DNA of 14,712 nucleotides. Source: Candidatus Latescibacterota bacterium. GTDB lineage: Bacteria > Latescibacterota > UBA2968 > GCA-2709665. How positions within the stretch are numbered: the first letter of the stretch is position 1; every line of letters starts with the position of its first letter. The stretch covers positions 1 through 14,712 of the forward strand of contig JASLMQ010000501.1 of the NCBI GenBank assembly GCA_030746455.1, written 5' to 3'. Below are positions 13,223 through 14,712 of the stretch, piece after piece. A program made the position numbers and the translations under genes. Under the pieces are notes generated by a model that was not told the DNA's origin, did not search any database, and worked only from the letters and a program-made list of their open reading frames with translations.

Positions 13223-14712
13223 ATGAAAACCTGCACGATCACCTTCCAGCCGGGGGGCCAACAGGCAGCCGTTCCCGAAGGCACGGATCTGTTGACCGCA
13301 GCCATCGCCGCTGATGTGCAGCTATACAACAGCTGCGGCGGCGAGGGCGTTTGCCGCGAATGCAAGGTGATCGTCCGCGAGGGGCGCGTGGCCTCCGAGC
13401 TGATGGAACGGCTCACCGAGGAGGAGCGTGAGGCGGGCTATCGGCTCGCCTGTTGCACCACCGTGCTGGACGACGTCGTCATCGAGGTGCCCCCCGAATC
13501 CAGAATCGAGTGGGAGCAGATCCTCACCGACGGCACAGAGGCCGAAAGGGGCGCCCGCGCCTTCGGCACCGTCCAGGAGGTGAGCAGGGGTCTCGAGCTG
13601 GAGCGGCGCGCCCGCACCGCACCCGCTCCCCTGGTCAGAAAGGCCTTTGTCCGCCTCTCCCCGCCCACCATCGAAGACAACATCAGCGACCTGCAGCGAC
13701 TCTACCGGGAGGTCCGCCGGCAGCATGACACCGGCGAGGTCGGCGCGAGCCTTGGAACCGTTCGCAGGCTCGGACGCGTCCTCAGGGAGGGCAACTGGGA
13801 AGTCACGGTCACCCTGGGCGAGGCCAACAGCCGCACCGAGATCCTGCAGATCGAGCCTGGAGACACGACGAAGCGATGCTTTGGTGTGGTCGTGGACGTG
13901 GGCACGACAACGGTTGTGGTGAGCCTGGTCGACCTCACAACCGGTGAGATTCTTGATACGAAGGCCACCCACAACCGACAGATCCGGTACGGACAGGATG
14001 TCATCACCCGGATCATCTACGCGGAGAAGCCCGACGGCCTCGAGGCCCTGCACAAGGCCGTCGTGGACACGATCAACGGATTGATCTCTTCGTTGGTCAC
14101 CGGGTGCGGCATCAGCCTCACCGACGTGGTGTTCTGCGCGTGTGGCGGCAACACCACGATGACCCATCTCCTGCTCCGCATCGATCCCTACTTCCTTCGC
14201 CGGGCCCCCTACGTCCCGATGGCCAGCACGATCCCCGTCTCCAGGGCCGTCGACGCCGGAATCCGCATCAACCCCAGGGGTTGGATGGCGTGCCTCCCCG
14301 GTGTCGCCAGCTTTGTGGGCGGCGACATCACTGCCGGGGTCCTCGCCGCGGGAATCGACGAGGCCGAGAAGCCCTCCCTGCTGATCGATCTTGGGACGAA
14401 TGGCGAGATCGCACTGGGCAACCGGGAGTGGCTGGTCTGCTCATCCGCTTCGGCCGGCCCCGCCTTCGAGGGCAGTGGCGTCCGATGCGGCGTCAGGTCG
14501 GTGCGAGGCGCCGTTCAAGGCGTCACGATCGATCCCGAATCCCTGAGCACAGAGATCGCGACGATAGAGGACGGCGCCCCCGTGGGGCTGTGCGGCTCGG
14601 GCTACATCGAGCTGCTCTCGGAGCTTCTCTTTTCAGGTCTGATCGACCGTCAGGGCGCACTGCAGCCCGAGAGGGACAGGGACCGGATCCGGGAGGGACC
14701 CGACGGACCCGA
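13223..14712 (+). CDS. acsV: RACo-type corrinoid activation ATPase (partial, 3' end outside window)
   Basis: The reductive activator of CFeSP uses ATP hydrolysis to push an electron uphill onto inactive Co(II) cobamide. 496 residues are visible and the reading frame is open at the right edge. Seen: an N-terminal [2Fe-2S] ferredoxin domain with C38-x5-C44-x2-C47 in SCGGEGVCRECK and a fourth cysteine at C77 or C78; a linker (about 92-215); then an ASKHA ATPase fold of the DUF4445/RACo family with VVVDVGTTTVVVSLVD (222-237), FCACGGNTTMTHLLL, FVGGDITAGV, the phosphate loop LLIDLGTNGEIALGN (386-400), SASAGPAFEGSGV (408-420) and GLCGSGYIELL. The ATG at 13223 gives a normal family N-terminus but has no recognisable Shine-Dalgarno; the gap from acsE is 34 bp, so coupling to acsE translation may matter. 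Confidence 0.94.
   Translation, partial: MKTCTITFQPGGQQAAVPEGTDLLTAAIAADVQLYNSCGGEGVCRECKVIVREGRVASELMERLTEEEREAGYRLACCTTVLDDVVIEVPPESRIEWEQILTDGTEAERGARAFGTVQEVSRGLELERRARTAPAPLVRKAFVRLSPPTIEDNISDLQRLYREVRRQHDTGEVGASLGTVRRLGRVLREGNWEVTVTLGEANSRTEILQIEPGDTTKRCFGVVVDVGTTTVVVSLVDLTTGEILDTKATHNRQIRYGQDVITRIIYAEKPDGLEALHKAVVDTINGLISSLVTGCGISLTDVVFCACGGNTTMTHLLLRIDPYFLRRAPYVPMASTIPVSRAVDAGIRINPRGWMACLPGVASFVGGDITAGVLAAGIDEAEKPSLLIDLGTNGEIALGNREWLVCSSASAGPAFEGSGVRCGVRSVRGAVQGVTIDPESLSTEIATIEDGAPVGLCGSGYIELLSELLFSGLIDRQGALQPERDRDRIREGPDGP

Noticed and set aside
11914..13416. 500-codon minus-strand open frame opposite acsC, acsE and the acsV start
   Set aside because: It runs across three recognisable plus-strand genes and has no family motif, so it is a GC-driven shadow frame.
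1..14712. CRISPR array, insertion sequence, tRNA or rRNA
   Set aside because: No regularly spaced repeats, transposase motifs, terminal inverted repeats or tRNA-like cloverleaf were seen on either strand.

Overview
The window is a high-GC bacterial segment dominated by one long plus-strand gene cluster for the carbonyl branch of the Wood-Ljungdahl (reductive acetyl-CoA) pathway. It encodes a nickel CO dehydrogenase, a full-length bacterial-type acetyl-CoA synthase (734 aa, with the N-terminal CODH-interacting region), both corrinoid iron-sulfur protein (CFeSP) subunits, the methyltetrahydrofolate:CFeSP methyltransferase and the start of a RACo-type corrinoid reactivator. The host is therefore probably a strict anaerobe (acetogen, CO-user, or a sulfate reducer or syntroph running the pathway in reverse). 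The bacterial AcsB argues against an archaeon. I cannot name the phylum from sequence alone.

Layout. (1) 1-871, minus strand: 5' part of pntAA (NAD(P) transhydrogenase alpha subunit, part 1), running off the left edge. (2) 872-1642: a 770-bp divergent, partly AT-rich intergenic region with candidate promoters and inverted repeats built on TAACC/GGTTA. (3) 1643-3857: a MarR-type regulator with a four-cysteine C-terminal cluster, folD, and a DUF3786 protein. (4) 3907-5167: a nickel-maturation block of cooC, a 79-aa His-bearing helical protein and cooT, the last two overlapping by 14 nt. (5) 5168-5324: a GC-rich non-coding gap with several perfect stem-loops, ending at a very strong Shine-Dalgarno for an unrecognised 59-aa protein. 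(6) 5564-13188: acsD, acsA/cooS, acsB, acsC and acsE. (7) 13223-14712: acsV-like RACo protein, cut by the right edge.

How it works together. FolD interconverts methylene-, methenyl- and formyl-tetrahydrofolate in the methyl branch. AcsE moves the methyl group from methyl-tetrahydrofolate to the cobamide of AcsCD. AcsA makes or oxidises CO, and AcsB joins CO, methyl and CoA to acetyl-CoA. RACo returns accidentally oxidised Co(II) to the active Co(I) state. CooC and CooT, and perhaps the 79-aa protein, supply nickel to the C- and A-clusters. The regulator at the head of the run could tie the whole set to redox or metal state. The divergent transhydrogenase would link the NADH and NADPH pools.

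The enzymes are established families. The less explained parts are the regulator's Cys cluster, the two small proteins, the structured intercistronic segments and the insertions seen in the CODH and the methyltransferase.
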